Shown piece after piece: positions 17,374 to 25,224 of a DNA stretch of 64,000 nucleotides. How positions within the stretch are numbered: position 1 is the first letter of the stretch; each line of letters starts with the position of its first letter. The stretch comes from CAYSCZ01 sp051155775. GTDB taxonomy: Bacteria > Bacteroidota > Bacteroidia > Cytophagales > Cyclobacteriaceae. Position numbers and translations under genes: made by a program. The stretch is taken from assembly GCA_051155775.1 (NCBI GenBank), contig DAXETV010000012.1, positions 32,631 to 96,630 of the forward strand, in the 5' to 3' direction. The notes beneath the pieces are model-generated. The model worked only from the letters and a program-made list of their open reading frames with translations. It was not told the origin of the DNA and did no database searches.

Positions 17374-18912
17374 ATGTCCAGGCTATTTTCCCTTCTTGTT
17401 TTAGTAATCATGGGGTATCAGTTAAGTGCTCAGGATTTCCTGTCTCAATTTTTTGATGATTCACTTGTAATACTGGAAAATGATTCAGGAAAACAAATTG
17501 TAAGTGTTATCAACCAGGAAAATGAAACGGTAGCAAAAGGAAGAATGGTTAATAGCAAACCTGAAGGTAAATGGAACCTTTTCTATCCATCAGGCATAAA
17601 AAAAGGGGAAATCCATTTTCAAAAAGGCCAACTGGATAGTACATATGTCCAATATCATGAAAATGGAAAAATAAAAATTTCAGGGCAGTATAAAAGCGGA
17701 AATAAAACCGGGCCATGGAAGATATATTACACATCAGGCGAATTACAAAAGGCAGGGTATTATAAAAATGGATTAAAAACGAATGTCTGGAGTGAGTTAT
17801 ATAAAAATGGCATAATTAAAATAAAAGCAGAATATGCAAACGGGAAATTAGATGGTCAGTATGTTTCTTTTGATGAAGATGGGGTGGTAATCTATAAAAC
17901 CAACTACAAGGATGGTAAATTAAACGGAGCCTACCAGGAATATTATAATCATAATGTATTGGCGCTAGAAGGAGACTATAAAGCAGGTAAAAAAAATGGC
18001 CCATGGGTTGAATATGACCCTTTTGGAAAAAAAACCTTCGAAAAACAATATTTGAGTGATAAGCCAAATGGCACATGGAAATTTTATTATTCAAATGGCA
18101 GAATACAAGCCATTGAGAATTATAGTTATGGCATTAAGGAGGGTAAATGGATAGAAAAATATCCCAATAAAAACATACAAAGAGAATACCATTATAAAAA
18201 TGACCTCTTAAGCGGTATTTATAAAGAATTTTTTGAAAATGGAACGCCAAGTGTTGAAGGTGAATATAAGTATGGATTGAAAACAGGTACCTGGGTAAGT
18301 TTTTATCCTTCCGGTGTCACCTACAGTATAGGAAAATATAAAAATGATCAGAAAACCGCGATATGGAAATATTTTTCAGCGTATGGTGTACTACTTGAAG
18401 AGGGCCCCTATCAAAACGACATGAAAAATGGGCAGTGGCTGACGTATCATGAATCAGGACAATTAAAATCAATTGGCAGTTTCCTGCATGATAATAAAGA
18501 TGGACTCTGGGGTTATTTTTACCTGAATGAACAACTAAAGCAAGATGAAAAATGGCAAAATGGACGATTGATAGCAATTAGTGATTGCTATAATCCAAAA
18601 GGTGAAGTACTTAATAAAGGAAATTTCAAAAATGGTAGTGGAACAAGAATAATGTATGACTACAATGGTGTAAAATATGCAGAAGGGTTCTATGAAAACG
18701 GAATTCCTAATGGCACATGGAAATATTTTGATGATGACGGAAACCTTGTGAGGAAAGGCACTGTCAAAAATGGCCTAAAAGAAGGTATTTGGAGATATTA
18801 TTATCGCAATGGTAAATTAGAAGTCGAAGGAAATTTCGTGCGAGATGAAAAGAAGGGAACATGGATGTACTTTAGAAAGAATGGAAAAATAAAAAACCAG
18901 GAATTTTATTGA
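17374..18912 (+). CDS. Exported MORN-repeat protein (about 19 YwqK-type repeats)
   Basis: A 512-residue protein with a signal peptide (residues 1-19, ending in QLSAQ), so it is exported. The rest is almost entirely tandem MORN_2-like units of about 23 residues built on the pattern (N/D/E)G-x-W-x-x-Y-x-x-x-G. I count about 19 units from residue 60 to the end, two of them degenerate near 390-430. Such repeats form elongated beta-sheet surfaces for protein or lipid contact. Automatic pipelines often label them 'toxin-antitoxin system YwqK family antitoxin', which is not supported here, since no toxin gene is near. Copy number may vary between strains because the DNA repeats too. Confidence 0.9.
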   Translation: MSRLFSLLVLVIMGYQLSAQDFLSQFFDDSLVILENDSGKQIVSVINQENETVAKGRMVNSKPEGKWNLFYPSGIKKGEIHFQKGQLDSTYVQYHENGKIKISGQYKSGNKTGPWKIYYTSGELQKAGYYKNGLKTNVWSELYKNGIIKIKAEYANGKLDGQYVSFDEDGVVIYKTNYKDGKLNGAYQEYYNHNVLALEGDYKAGKKNGPWVEYDPFGKKTFEKQYLSDKPNGTWKFYYSNGRIQAIENYSYGIKEGKWIEKYPNKNIQREYHYKNDLLSGIYKEFFENGTPSVEGEYKYGLKTGTWVSFYPSGVTYSIGKYKNDQKTAIWKYFSAYGVLLEEGPYQNDMKNGQWLTYHESGQLKSIGSFLHDNKDGLWGYFYLNEQLKQDEKWQNGRLIAISDCYNPKGEVLNKGNFKNGSGTRIMYDYNGVKYAEGFYENGIPNGTWKYFDDDGNLVRKGTVKNGLKEGIWRYYYRNGKLEVEGNFVRDEKKGTWMYFRKNGKIKNQEFY

Positions 18913-18961
18913 TGAAGTTAAAACAGTTGCCTGTTATCCATGTTCATTTAAAAAAAGATAC

Positions 18962-19129
18962 ATGTTAAATCTATTCAAAAAATCATCGGAAAAAGATAAG
19001 CTTAATAAAAGGTATCAAAAGTTGATAAGTGAAGCACATAAGCTATCTCATACTGACAGGAAAGCCAGCGATGCAAAGATGGCTGAAGCGGAGGAAGTCG
19101 CTAAAAAAATGGATCAATTAGAAGACTGA
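18962..19129 (+). CDS. Lacal_2735-family small protein
   Basis: A 55-residue, highly charged, helical protein. It begins MLNLFKKSSEKDKLNKRYQK and continues EAHKLSHTDRKASDAKMAEA, which I recognise as the Bacteroidota-specific family named Lacal_2735. Function is unknown; the sequence predicts a soluble coiled coil or helical hairpin. It starts 49 bases after the MORN gene and ends 29 bases before the convergent gene. Confidence 0.82.
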   Translation: MLNLFKKSSEKDKLNKRYQKLISEAHKLSHTDRKASDAKMAEAEEVAKKMDQLED

Positions 19130-19158
19130 TTTGCACCTCATATATTTGAAAAAAACCT

Positions 19159-19452
19159 TTAACGGACTGCGTAGGGTTTAGTCATAGAGTAAGCCTTCGG
19201 TTTTTTATCAAACAAAGGTTTTACAGAACTCCATACTTCTTTAAAAAATATTGAATCTCGATATTCGTTAAGTGCTTGTTCATCTTCCCATAAGCTATAA
19301 GTATAAAAAACGTTTGACTGATTAATATCCTGAAGCAGTTCCAGGTGCTTACAACCGGGGAAGTTTTTAATGATCATTTGATTTTCTTCAAAAAAACCCT
19401 TGAAGGTATCTATATCTGATGGCTTTATGGTTAAAACGACGATTCTTAACAT
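19159..19452 (-). CDS. Antibiotic biosynthesis monooxygenase (ABM)-domain protein
   Basis: A 97-residue ferredoxin-like dimeric alpha-beta barrel protein of the ABM/quinol monooxygenase type. Visible features are the first strand MLRIVVLTIKPS, the helix FKGFFEENQMIIKN, the conserved PGCKHLELLQD strand, and FYTYSLWEDEQALNEYRDS, the usual (x)W-xx-xxA-xxxH/Y-x-xS signature. Members protect against or act on quinones and reactive metabolites, but many are uncharacterised. It starts 2 bases after the stop of the SAM hydroxide adenosyltransferase gene, so the two form an operon. Confidence 0.88.
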   Translation of the reverse strand: MLRIVVLTIKPSDIDTFKGFFEENQMIIKNFPGCKHLELLQDINQSNVFYTYSLWEDEQALNEYRDSIFFKEVWSSVKPLFDKKPKAYSMTKPYAVR

Positions 19453-19454
19453 TT

Positions 19455-20231
19455 TTATTTTTTAGTAACTACTACCGGAGATCCTTTTTTCTGACCTAGT
19501 AACCTGGCCGCATGCCCCTGATTGATCCCAATTTCCAGAATACTGTTCGAATTAAAGAGCAGAAAACATTCTCCCAGTTCCACATCATTATAAAATCTAT
19601 TGATTCCCGGGAAAACCTCCCGGCCAATTTTAACTTCGTAATCATTTTCTTCGGTAAGCGATAAAAATTTATCAAAACTTTTCTTTTCAATATTCGTGAT
19701 CAAATTGCCATAATGATCAATATAAATGACCTGTCCTTTGAGACTACTTTTTGTTAGTCTGACTGATGGATTGATTAAGATATTTTGATCAAAGACCTCT
19801 TTTCCTAATTCATGAAAATTATAACCACTGGCAATCTTTGCTGCATATGGTGCTAATATTGCCTTGGCTGGGAAAGTGGTTGTTGTTGTATTATTGGCAT
19901 TAATATCAACTGCAGTCATCGTTTGATCACTTTTCAGTAAATTAGTGAAACCATTGTCAGCATTCAAAAAATAATGGTCTTCGAGCTTTGTGGCCAGGAA
20001 CCTATTGGTTGGGGTGGTACTCCCTATTGAAATCAGATGGACAGTGCCTTTGGGGAAATCCCTAAAAACACTACCTAAAATATAAGCAGCATGACTGATG
20101 TCATAAGGGTTGATTTGATGAGAGATGTCTATTATATTTATACTTGGATTAATGGTCAATATCGAGGCTTTTACCGCTCCAACATAATGATCTTGGATTC
20201 CAAAATCTGATAAAAGGGTGATAATAGCCAT
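19455..20231 (-). CDS. SAM hydroxide adenosyltransferase (DUF62 family)
   Basis: A 258-residue enzyme of the fluorinase/chlorinase-like superfamily. Bacterial members hydrolyse S-adenosylmethionine to adenosine and methionine through an activated water. It shows ITLLSDFGIQDHYVGAVKA at the N-terminus (SAM-binding Asp), DISHQINPYDISHAAYIL, NADNGFTNLL and DHYGNLITNI, which carry the conserved Asp and His positions. The fluorinase chloride/fluoride-loop insertion is not seen, so halogenation is unlikely. It is the first gene of a two-gene operon with the ABM protein. A candidate -7 box lies just upstream, back-to-back with that of phoH. Confidence 0.88.
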   Translation of the reverse strand: MAIITLLSDFGIQDHYVGAVKASILTINPSINIIDISHQINPYDISHAAYILGSVFRDFPKGTVHLISIGSTTPTNRFLATKLEDHYFLNADNGFTNLLKSDQTMTAVDINANNTTTTTFPAKAILAPYAAKIASGYNFHELGKEVFDQNILINPSVRLTKSSLKGQVIYIDHYGNLITNIEKKSFDKFLSLTEENDYEVKIGREVFPGINRFYNDVELGECFLLFNSNSILEIGINQGHAARLLGQKKGSPVVVTKK

Positions 20232-20246
20232 ATAGAGTATCCATGT

Positions 20247-20254
20247 TACTTTTG
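20247..20254 (+). promoter_or_regulatory. Candidate -7 box for phoH
   Basis: TACTTTTG matches TAnnTTTG, 45 bases before the phoH TTG start. It lies two bases from an opposite-facing -7 box, so the two promoters would compete for polymerase. Confidence 0.42.
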
Positions 20255-20256
20255 CT

Positions 20257-20264
20257 CAAAATTA
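20257..20264 (-). promoter_or_regulatory. Candidate -7 box for the SAM hydroxide adenosyltransferase operon
   Basis: The minus strand reads TAATTTTG (an exact TAnnTTTG match), 25 bases before the ATG at 20231. A weak -33 (TTAG, three of four matches) sits 19 bases upstream, at 20284-20287. Confidence 0.42.
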
Positions 20265-20299
20265 AATATAAGAAACACTTTAACTAAAGAAACACACAT

Positions 20300-21250
20300 T
20301 TGGTAGAAAAAGTCATAACCCTTGAAAATGTATCACTCGTAGATTTTTTAGGGGTGGAAAACAAGAACATCAAAGAAATAGCATCTGCATTCCCCGAAAG
20401 CAAGATAATTTCCCGAGGCAATGAAATAAGAATTAGAGGATCGGCCCCTCAAATCATAAAAATCAATGAGATCCTAAACTCACTAATTGAGCACTACAAT
20501 AAATATGGAAAGGTAACTGAAGAGAATATCTCATCTGTTATAAATCGTGATACACAAGATTTAAATAAAGATCATAATGATGTAATTATTTATGGTGCCA
20601 GGGGAACTAAAATCTATCCAAGGACGGTAAACCAAAAAGCGCTTGTTCAAGCAGTCCACAATAAAGACCTGGTATTCGCCATTGGTCCGGCAGGTACTGG
20701 GAAGACTTATATATCTGTTGCTTTAGCCGTTCGGGCATTAAAAAATAAATTGATCAAAAAAATAATAATTACCAGACCAGCAGTTGAAGCCGGAGAAAAC
20801 CTGGGTTTTCTACCTGGTGACCTTAAAGAAAAAATTGATCCCTATCTCAGGCCAATCTATGATGCGTTGGAAGATATGGTGCCTTCTGAAAAAATGAAAT
20901 ATTACAAAGAGCACGGCGTAATCGAAATAGCCCCCTTGGCTTATATGCGTGGGCGGACACTCAACAATGCTTATGTAATTCTCGATGAAGCTCAGAACAC
21001 GCTGCCTATGCAATTAAAAATGTTCCTTACCCGCATGGGGCCTAACTCTAAGGTGATTGTTACCGGAGACATTTCTCAAATAGACCTGCCTAAAAAGCAA
21101 AAATCCGGATTGGTAGAATCAATGAATGTTCTTAAAAAAGTTGATGAAATTGGCTTTGTTAAGCTTGATGAAAGAGACGTAGTGAGGCATAAATTGGTTA
21201 AAAGGATTATTGAAGCTTACGACTATCAGGAAAATAAAAAAGAAAGTTGA
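20300..21250 (+). CDS. phoH: PhoH-family ATPase
   Basis: A 316-residue cytoplasmic P-loop ATPase of the PhoH family, linked to RNA metabolism. An N-terminal KH-like segment (IKEIASAFPESKIISRGNEI, about 24-43) precedes the ATPase domain with Walker A GPAGTGKTY, the PhoH signature TRPAVEAGENLGFLPGD, Walker B VILDEAQNT, and VTGDISQIDLP. The start is TTG at 20300; no ATG lies upstream in frame close enough. The GNAT gene starts within its stop codon (TTGA), so translation of the two is coupled. Confidence 0.94.
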   Translation: MVEKVITLENVSLVDFLGVENKNIKEIASAFPESKIISRGNEIRIRGSAPQIIKINEILNSLIEHYNKYGKVTEENISSVINRDTQDLNKDHNDVIIYGARGTKIYPRTVNQKALVQAVHNKDLVFAIGPAGTGKTYISVALAVRALKNKLIKKIIITRPAVEAGENLGFLPGDLKEKIDPYLRPIYDALEDMVPSEKMKYYKEHGVIEIAPLAYMRGRTLNNAYVILDEAQNTLPMQLKMFLTRMGPNSKVIVTGDISQIDLPKKQKSGLVESMNVLKKVDEIGFVKLDERDVVRHKLVKRIIEAYDYQENKKES

Positions 21251-21693
21251 TAAAAGTATTCAAAGCTGAATCTAAAGCCGATCTCGAGGAGATATTCAAG
21301 ATAAGGGAAGAGGTTTTTGTTATCGAACAAAAAGTAAGCCGGGAAGATGAGTATGATGAATTTGAGGGATCTTCTGTTCATTTTATCGCTTATGTAGATA
21401 AAAAACCTTCAGGAACAGCCCGTTGGCGATTTACCCCAAGTGGCATCAAATTGGAAAGGTTTGCAGTTTTAAAAAATGCCAGATATAAAGGTATCGGAAG
21501 TGAATTGGTAAAATCTGTCCTTCAGGATGCTTACTCACATCCGGATTTTAATGATCAAAAAATATATCTTCACGCACAATTAACAGCCATACCACTATAT
21601 AGCAAACACGGATTTAAAATCATTAGTGATGAATTTGAGGAATGTGGAATTAAACACAGAACTATGGCTCTTCCTGGATTGAGTGATAAATAA
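21247..21693 (+). CDS. GNAT-family N-acetyltransferase (ElaA/YjcF-like)
   Basis: A 148-residue acetyltransferase. IREEVFVIEQKVSREDEYDEF resembles the N-terminus of the YjcF/ElaA-type GNATs. The acetyl-CoA loop is RYKGIGSELV (Q/RxxGxG/A type, near residue 80), and the C-terminal strands hold KIYLHAQLTAIPLYSKHGF. The start is TTG at 21247, overlapping the phoH stop by four bases (TTGA). The 3' end overlaps the convergent PAP2 gene by 32 bases (21662-21693). Acceptor unknown. Confidence 0.9.
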   Translation: MIKVFKAESKADLEEIFKIREEVFVIEQKVSREDEYDEFEGSSVHFIAYVDKKPSGTARWRFTPSGIKLERFAVLKNARYKGIGSELVKSVLQDAYSHPDFNDQKIYLHAQLTAIPLYSKHGFKIISDEFEECGIKHRTMALPGLSDK

Positions 21694-22924
21694 TTTCCCC
21701 ATTTTTCACGCTAAAATTCATTGAATATTGAAGATTATTCTCCTGTTTTGTAGTTACTTCAACATTAGTGGAATACTGGATCTTTGCTGGTGGGTAAAGA
21801 TGTAGGTGGCCATTTTCTATTTCTAACTCAGTATTCGATGATATTTTTTCAGGAAGATAAAAATAAAAATTCCCGGATTTTAAAGTAAGCCTGTTGGAAT
21901 ATTTCTCAAAAGGAAGGATAATTTCACCTTCAGCAGATAACTCAGTAAACCAACCAATCTTATACAACTTAAAAGTTGAAGTATCCCCAACATCCCACCC
22001 GATTATATATTTGCTTGTTGGGAAACCAAAACCATTTGCATCATAGGTTACCTTTAGGTTCTCCCCTTTTCTGATAACATAATCACCCAACTCCAAATCC
22101 ATCTTCAGAAAGCTTGTCTGTTCAACCTGTAATGGAACTTCTTTTCTTTCATAGTAAGGTGTTGCAATCAAAAGGCTTGCGATAGCTAACGGAGTAAGTA
22201 TCACAGAAATTAAAGCTACCAAACCCGCCTTTTTAGGGGATATGACTTTAGGCCTGGTCTCAGTTTTAGTAAGTTTTAGCAGATAGAACATTGATAATCC
22301 TGTCAACCACACGAAACCTCCGGACCATAACACGTCACTTAAAAAATGACCCCCTGCAACGATTCTTGAATACCCAATTGCAAGACCCATGGTCAGGCCC
22401 AGCATCAAAAAGACATAAGCTAAACGTTTTTTCCGGATTCTTAAAAAGAAGAAAGGTAAGGCTAAATAAAAACCCATTGAGCAATGACCACATGGAAATG
22501 ACTTACCATCACCACTAAAATTTGGTACCCATAGCACCACATATTCTTCCTTGCCTTCAAAGGCACTTACATCTCTTGGTCTTGGCCTCCCGAAATTGTC
22601 TTTAAAAACCAAATTCACCAGAATACCCGGCCCGATGGCAAGACAGAGTACCATAAATAGAGCGTATTTCCTGAAACCCGCATATTTTATTTTTGATAAG
22701 CTCAGGGGTATAAATATCAGGCTGCCAATTCCTAATAACATGGCGGGGACACTCCCAAATTCATATAGAAACTTCCATGGTTGATCATTTTTCATAAACC
22801 ACCCCTCATGAATAGAATAAAATGCCCCAGAAAAAAATATATCCAGGTCTGTCAACCAAAATATAGATGAAAGCACCAATAGAATTGATACAGAAAATAA
22901 AATTTCCTTCTTAAATGAATACAT
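21662..22924 (-). CDS. PAP2-family phosphatase with an extra C-terminal beta-rich domain
   Basis: Membrane phosphatase of 420 residues. The first half (1-225) has about six membrane helices and the PAP2 motifs KDNFGRPRP (108-116), FPCGH (153-157, with Cys in place of the usual Ser of PSGH) and SRIVAGGHFLSD (186-197). After a last membrane segment (about 231-254), residues about 255-420 form a beta-rich domain, probably periplasmic, reminiscent of DUF4097-type adhesin-like repeats (GWFTELSAEGEIILPFEKYS, LKSGNFYFYLPEKISSNTEL). This fusion is not the usual PAP2 layout. The phosphatase could act on undecaprenyl or lipid phosphates. Its 3' end overlaps the GNAT gene. Confidence 0.86.
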   Translation of the reverse strand: MYSFKKEILFSVSILLVLSSIFWLTDLDIFFSGAFYSIHEGWFMKNDQPWKFLYEFGSVPAMLLGIGSLIFIPLSLSKIKYAGFRKYALFMVLCLAIGPGILVNLVFKDNFGRPRPRDVSAFEGKEEYVVLWVPNFSGDGKSFPCGHCSMGFYLALPFFFLRIRKKRLAYVFLMLGLTMGLAIGYSRIVAGGHFLSDVLWSGGFVWLTGLSMFYLLKLTKTETRPKVISPKKAGLVALISVILTPLAIASLLIATPYYERKEVPLQVEQTSFLKMDLELGDYVIRKGENLKVTYDANGFGFPTSKYIIGWDVGDTSTFKLYKIGWFTELSAEGEIILPFEKYSNRLTLKSGNFYFYLPEKISSNTELEIENGHLHLYPPAKIQYSTNVEVTTKQENNLQYSMNFSVKNGEIIYHSIQEEP

Positions 22925-23077
22925 CCCGGATTAGTTTTTGAGCCCTGAGGCTTTAATTTTTCTGCAAATTATCCAAAAAGCCGGAAAGGCCCGACTTTAA
23001 GAAATAGTTAAGATTTAGGTTTTTCTACAATGTGATCCTGCCATCCGTTAACTTCATAATAATAAAATATTGAAGGA

Positions 23078-25072
23078 ATGTTCAAAAGCCTCAGGCACAG
23101 GTTATTATTTTGGTTTTTAGTCTTTTTTAGTTCTAACCTGGTTACTATGTTCCTAGTTTTTACTTACACAAACAACAGAGAAGAACTAGCCAATGTCCTA
23201 AGAAGTATTGAAAAAACATATATTGATTTTCTTTCTGCACAGGTAAGTGAGTTTAGCTTTTTTATGCAGGACACCAGGAGTCCTGAGTTTTACATAAGCG
23301 GAAAAAGCAATTATTTAAACAAATACTACAAAATTTCCGAAAGTATTGAAGCCAACCTTGAAGGCTTACTGAGCAATGATCTTATAAATTCCCTTCAGTT
23401 AAGTGATGCCATTGAGCCGATGCTTCAACAGCACAGGTCCTATGATTCATTATTCTATCAGCTGTCTAAGCTAATCCAAAAAAAAGGCTTTAAGGACTAT
23501 CAAATGATTGGGGATATGCGGAACGCTGTACACAAGCTGGAAGAATTCAAAGAAGTGGATAAAACCCTGCTGCTCACATTAAGAAGGAATGAAAAAGATT
23601 TTTTATTACGAAATGATACAACCTATCAAACAAAACTTCTAAAAAATGCAAGATTATTAAAGACATCAATAATTTCCGATAATCAAATAAATAACAGCAA
23701 GAAGGAACAAATACTCAAACTGCTTAATGAATATGTAACCTTATTTAGAGTTGTGGTTGATCTTGAACAAAAAACAGGTGTAAGGGACAATACCGCCCTT
23801 ATGAAAAATTTAGATAATCGTCAGGAAAAATTATCCCGTGCTTTTGAGGAATTCATAATACTTGCCAATAAAGAAATTGCCAATCAATTTTATAACCTGA
23901 AAATAACTTTCCTGCTATATGGGGTCCTATTTGTTGTGCTCTCTTTCATTGTTAGTTTCTACGTCTCCAAACGAATTACAAGACCACTAATCGATTTAAC
24001 AGCTTTTATTACCCGATTTGTTGACAGCAATTTTTCATTCAATCCCGGTGAAGTAAAATCCAGATCTGCTGATGAGATCGGGAAACTCACTTTAAATTTC
24101 AATATTATGCGGGATAAAATAGTAGAACAACTTACTTTCTTTAAGGAAAAGGTTGAAGAACGGACGCGTGACCTGGCAAAGGCAAATGAAACTTTAAATA
24201 AGCTAAACCAGGCCAATAGCCGGTTTGTACCCAATCAATTCATTAATTTTCTTGGAAAAGATAGTATTATCGATGTAAAACTAGGGGAAAACGTAGCCAC
24301 TAATATGACCATCTTCTTCTGTGATATTCGAAAGTTCACAGAAATATCCGAGAAATTAACCCCACAGGAAAATTTTGATTTTATAAATACCTATCTAAAT
24401 CTTATCGCTCCCCTCGTTTCGGATCATGGTGGGTTTGTAGATAAATTTATTGGAGACTCTGTAATGGCGCTTTACCCTGAGAAGCCTGAAGATGCTATGG
24501 ATACCGCTATTCAGTCTATCCTGAGAATAAATGATTTTAATAGCAAGGCAAATAAGTGGCATGTAAAACCTGTAAAATTGGGTATTGGGATACATACCGG
24601 TCATATGATTCTGGGTACAATAGGTGCTCAAAAGCGATTAGAAACAACCGTTATTTCTGATGCTGTTAATACAGCTTCAAGATTAGAAGGACTCACCAAA
24701 TTTTATGGTGGGTGCATCATTGTATCAAAGGAATCTATGAATCTTATAAAGGATAAAGAAAAATACTATTTCAGGTTATTGGATCGGGTTAAGGTTAAAG
24801 GAAAAAATAAATCCAACGATATTTATGAATTGATCAACGGCCTGCCAGCGTATGAAAAAGAACCAAAGCTGAAAACACTAAAAGATTTTGAAAGAGCCGT
24901 CATGTATTATCATAGTGGTGAAGTGGATAAGTCTCAGGAAATCTTTTTTGAAATAAATAAGATTAACCAGGATGACCTGGCTGTAAAACTTTACCTGGAT
25001 AGGTGTGAAAAAATAAGAACAACCGGGGTGCCATATAATTGGGATGGCACTCATATATTTAAAGAGAAATGA
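23078..25072 (+). CDS. Membrane adenylate/guanylate cyclase, class III, with HAMP domain
   Basis: A 664-residue sensor cyclase. A first membrane helix (about 9-29), a periplasmic sensor region (about 30-268, no family recognised), a second helix (about 270-292), HAMP (about 293-350) and a short coiled coil precede the cyclase domain (about 395-580). The metal-binding Asp residues are D416 (FFCDIRKFT) and D460 (DKFIGDS). The purine-specifying pair is K456 and T524 (TTVISDAVN), the Lys-Thr combination of class IIIb adenylate cyclases such as CyaC. ATP is therefore the more likely substrate, with possible bicarbonate sensitivity (inferred). The C-terminal tail holds a short helical region. No neighbouring effector gene. 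Confidence 0.92.
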   Translation: MFKSLRHRLLFWFLVFFSSNLVTMFLVFTYTNNREELANVLRSIEKTYIDFLSAQVSEFSFFMQDTRSPEFYISGKSNYLNKYYKISESIEANLEGLLSNDLINSLQLSDAIEPMLQQHRSYDSLFYQLSKLIQKKGFKDYQMIGDMRNAVHKLEEFKEVDKTLLLTLRRNEKDFLLRNDTTYQTKLLKNARLLKTSIISDNQINNSKKEQILKLLNEYVTLFRVVVDLEQKTGVRDNTALMKNLDNRQEKLSRAFEEFIILANKEIANQFYNLKITFLLYGVLFVVLSFIVSFYVSKRITRPLIDLTAFITRFVDSNFSFNPGEVKSRSADEIGKLTLNFNIMRDKIVEQLTFFKEKVEERTRDLAKANETLNKLNQANSRFVPNQFINFLGKDSIIDVKLGENVATNMTIFFCDIRKFTEISEKLTPQENFDFINTYLNLIAPLVSDHGGFVDKFIGDSVMALYPEKPEDAMDTAIQSILRINDFNSKANKWHVKPVKLGIGIHTGHMILGTIGAQKRLETTVISDAVNTASRLEGLTKFYGGCIIVSKESMNLIKDKEKYYFRLLDRVKVKGKNKSNDIYELINGLPAYEKEPKLKTLKDFERAVMYYHSGEVDKSQEIFFEINKINQDDLAVKLYLDRCEKIRTTGVPYNWDGTHIFKEK

Positions 25073-25224
25073 ATATTAACCAATAATTATCAGCAAGGTG
25101 CTAAACAGGGAAAGGACTTGGGAATTTGCATCCTTAAATCAAAATGTAATGACTTCTGCCCACCTTATCTACACTACTTATTTTCAATTATTGCATGAAA
25201 AATATTAATGGTCAAAGGATTTAA

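Noticed and set aside
17374..18912. 'Toxin-antitoxin YwqK antitoxin' for the MORN protein
   Set aside because: It is an exported multi-repeat protein with no toxin partner nearby.
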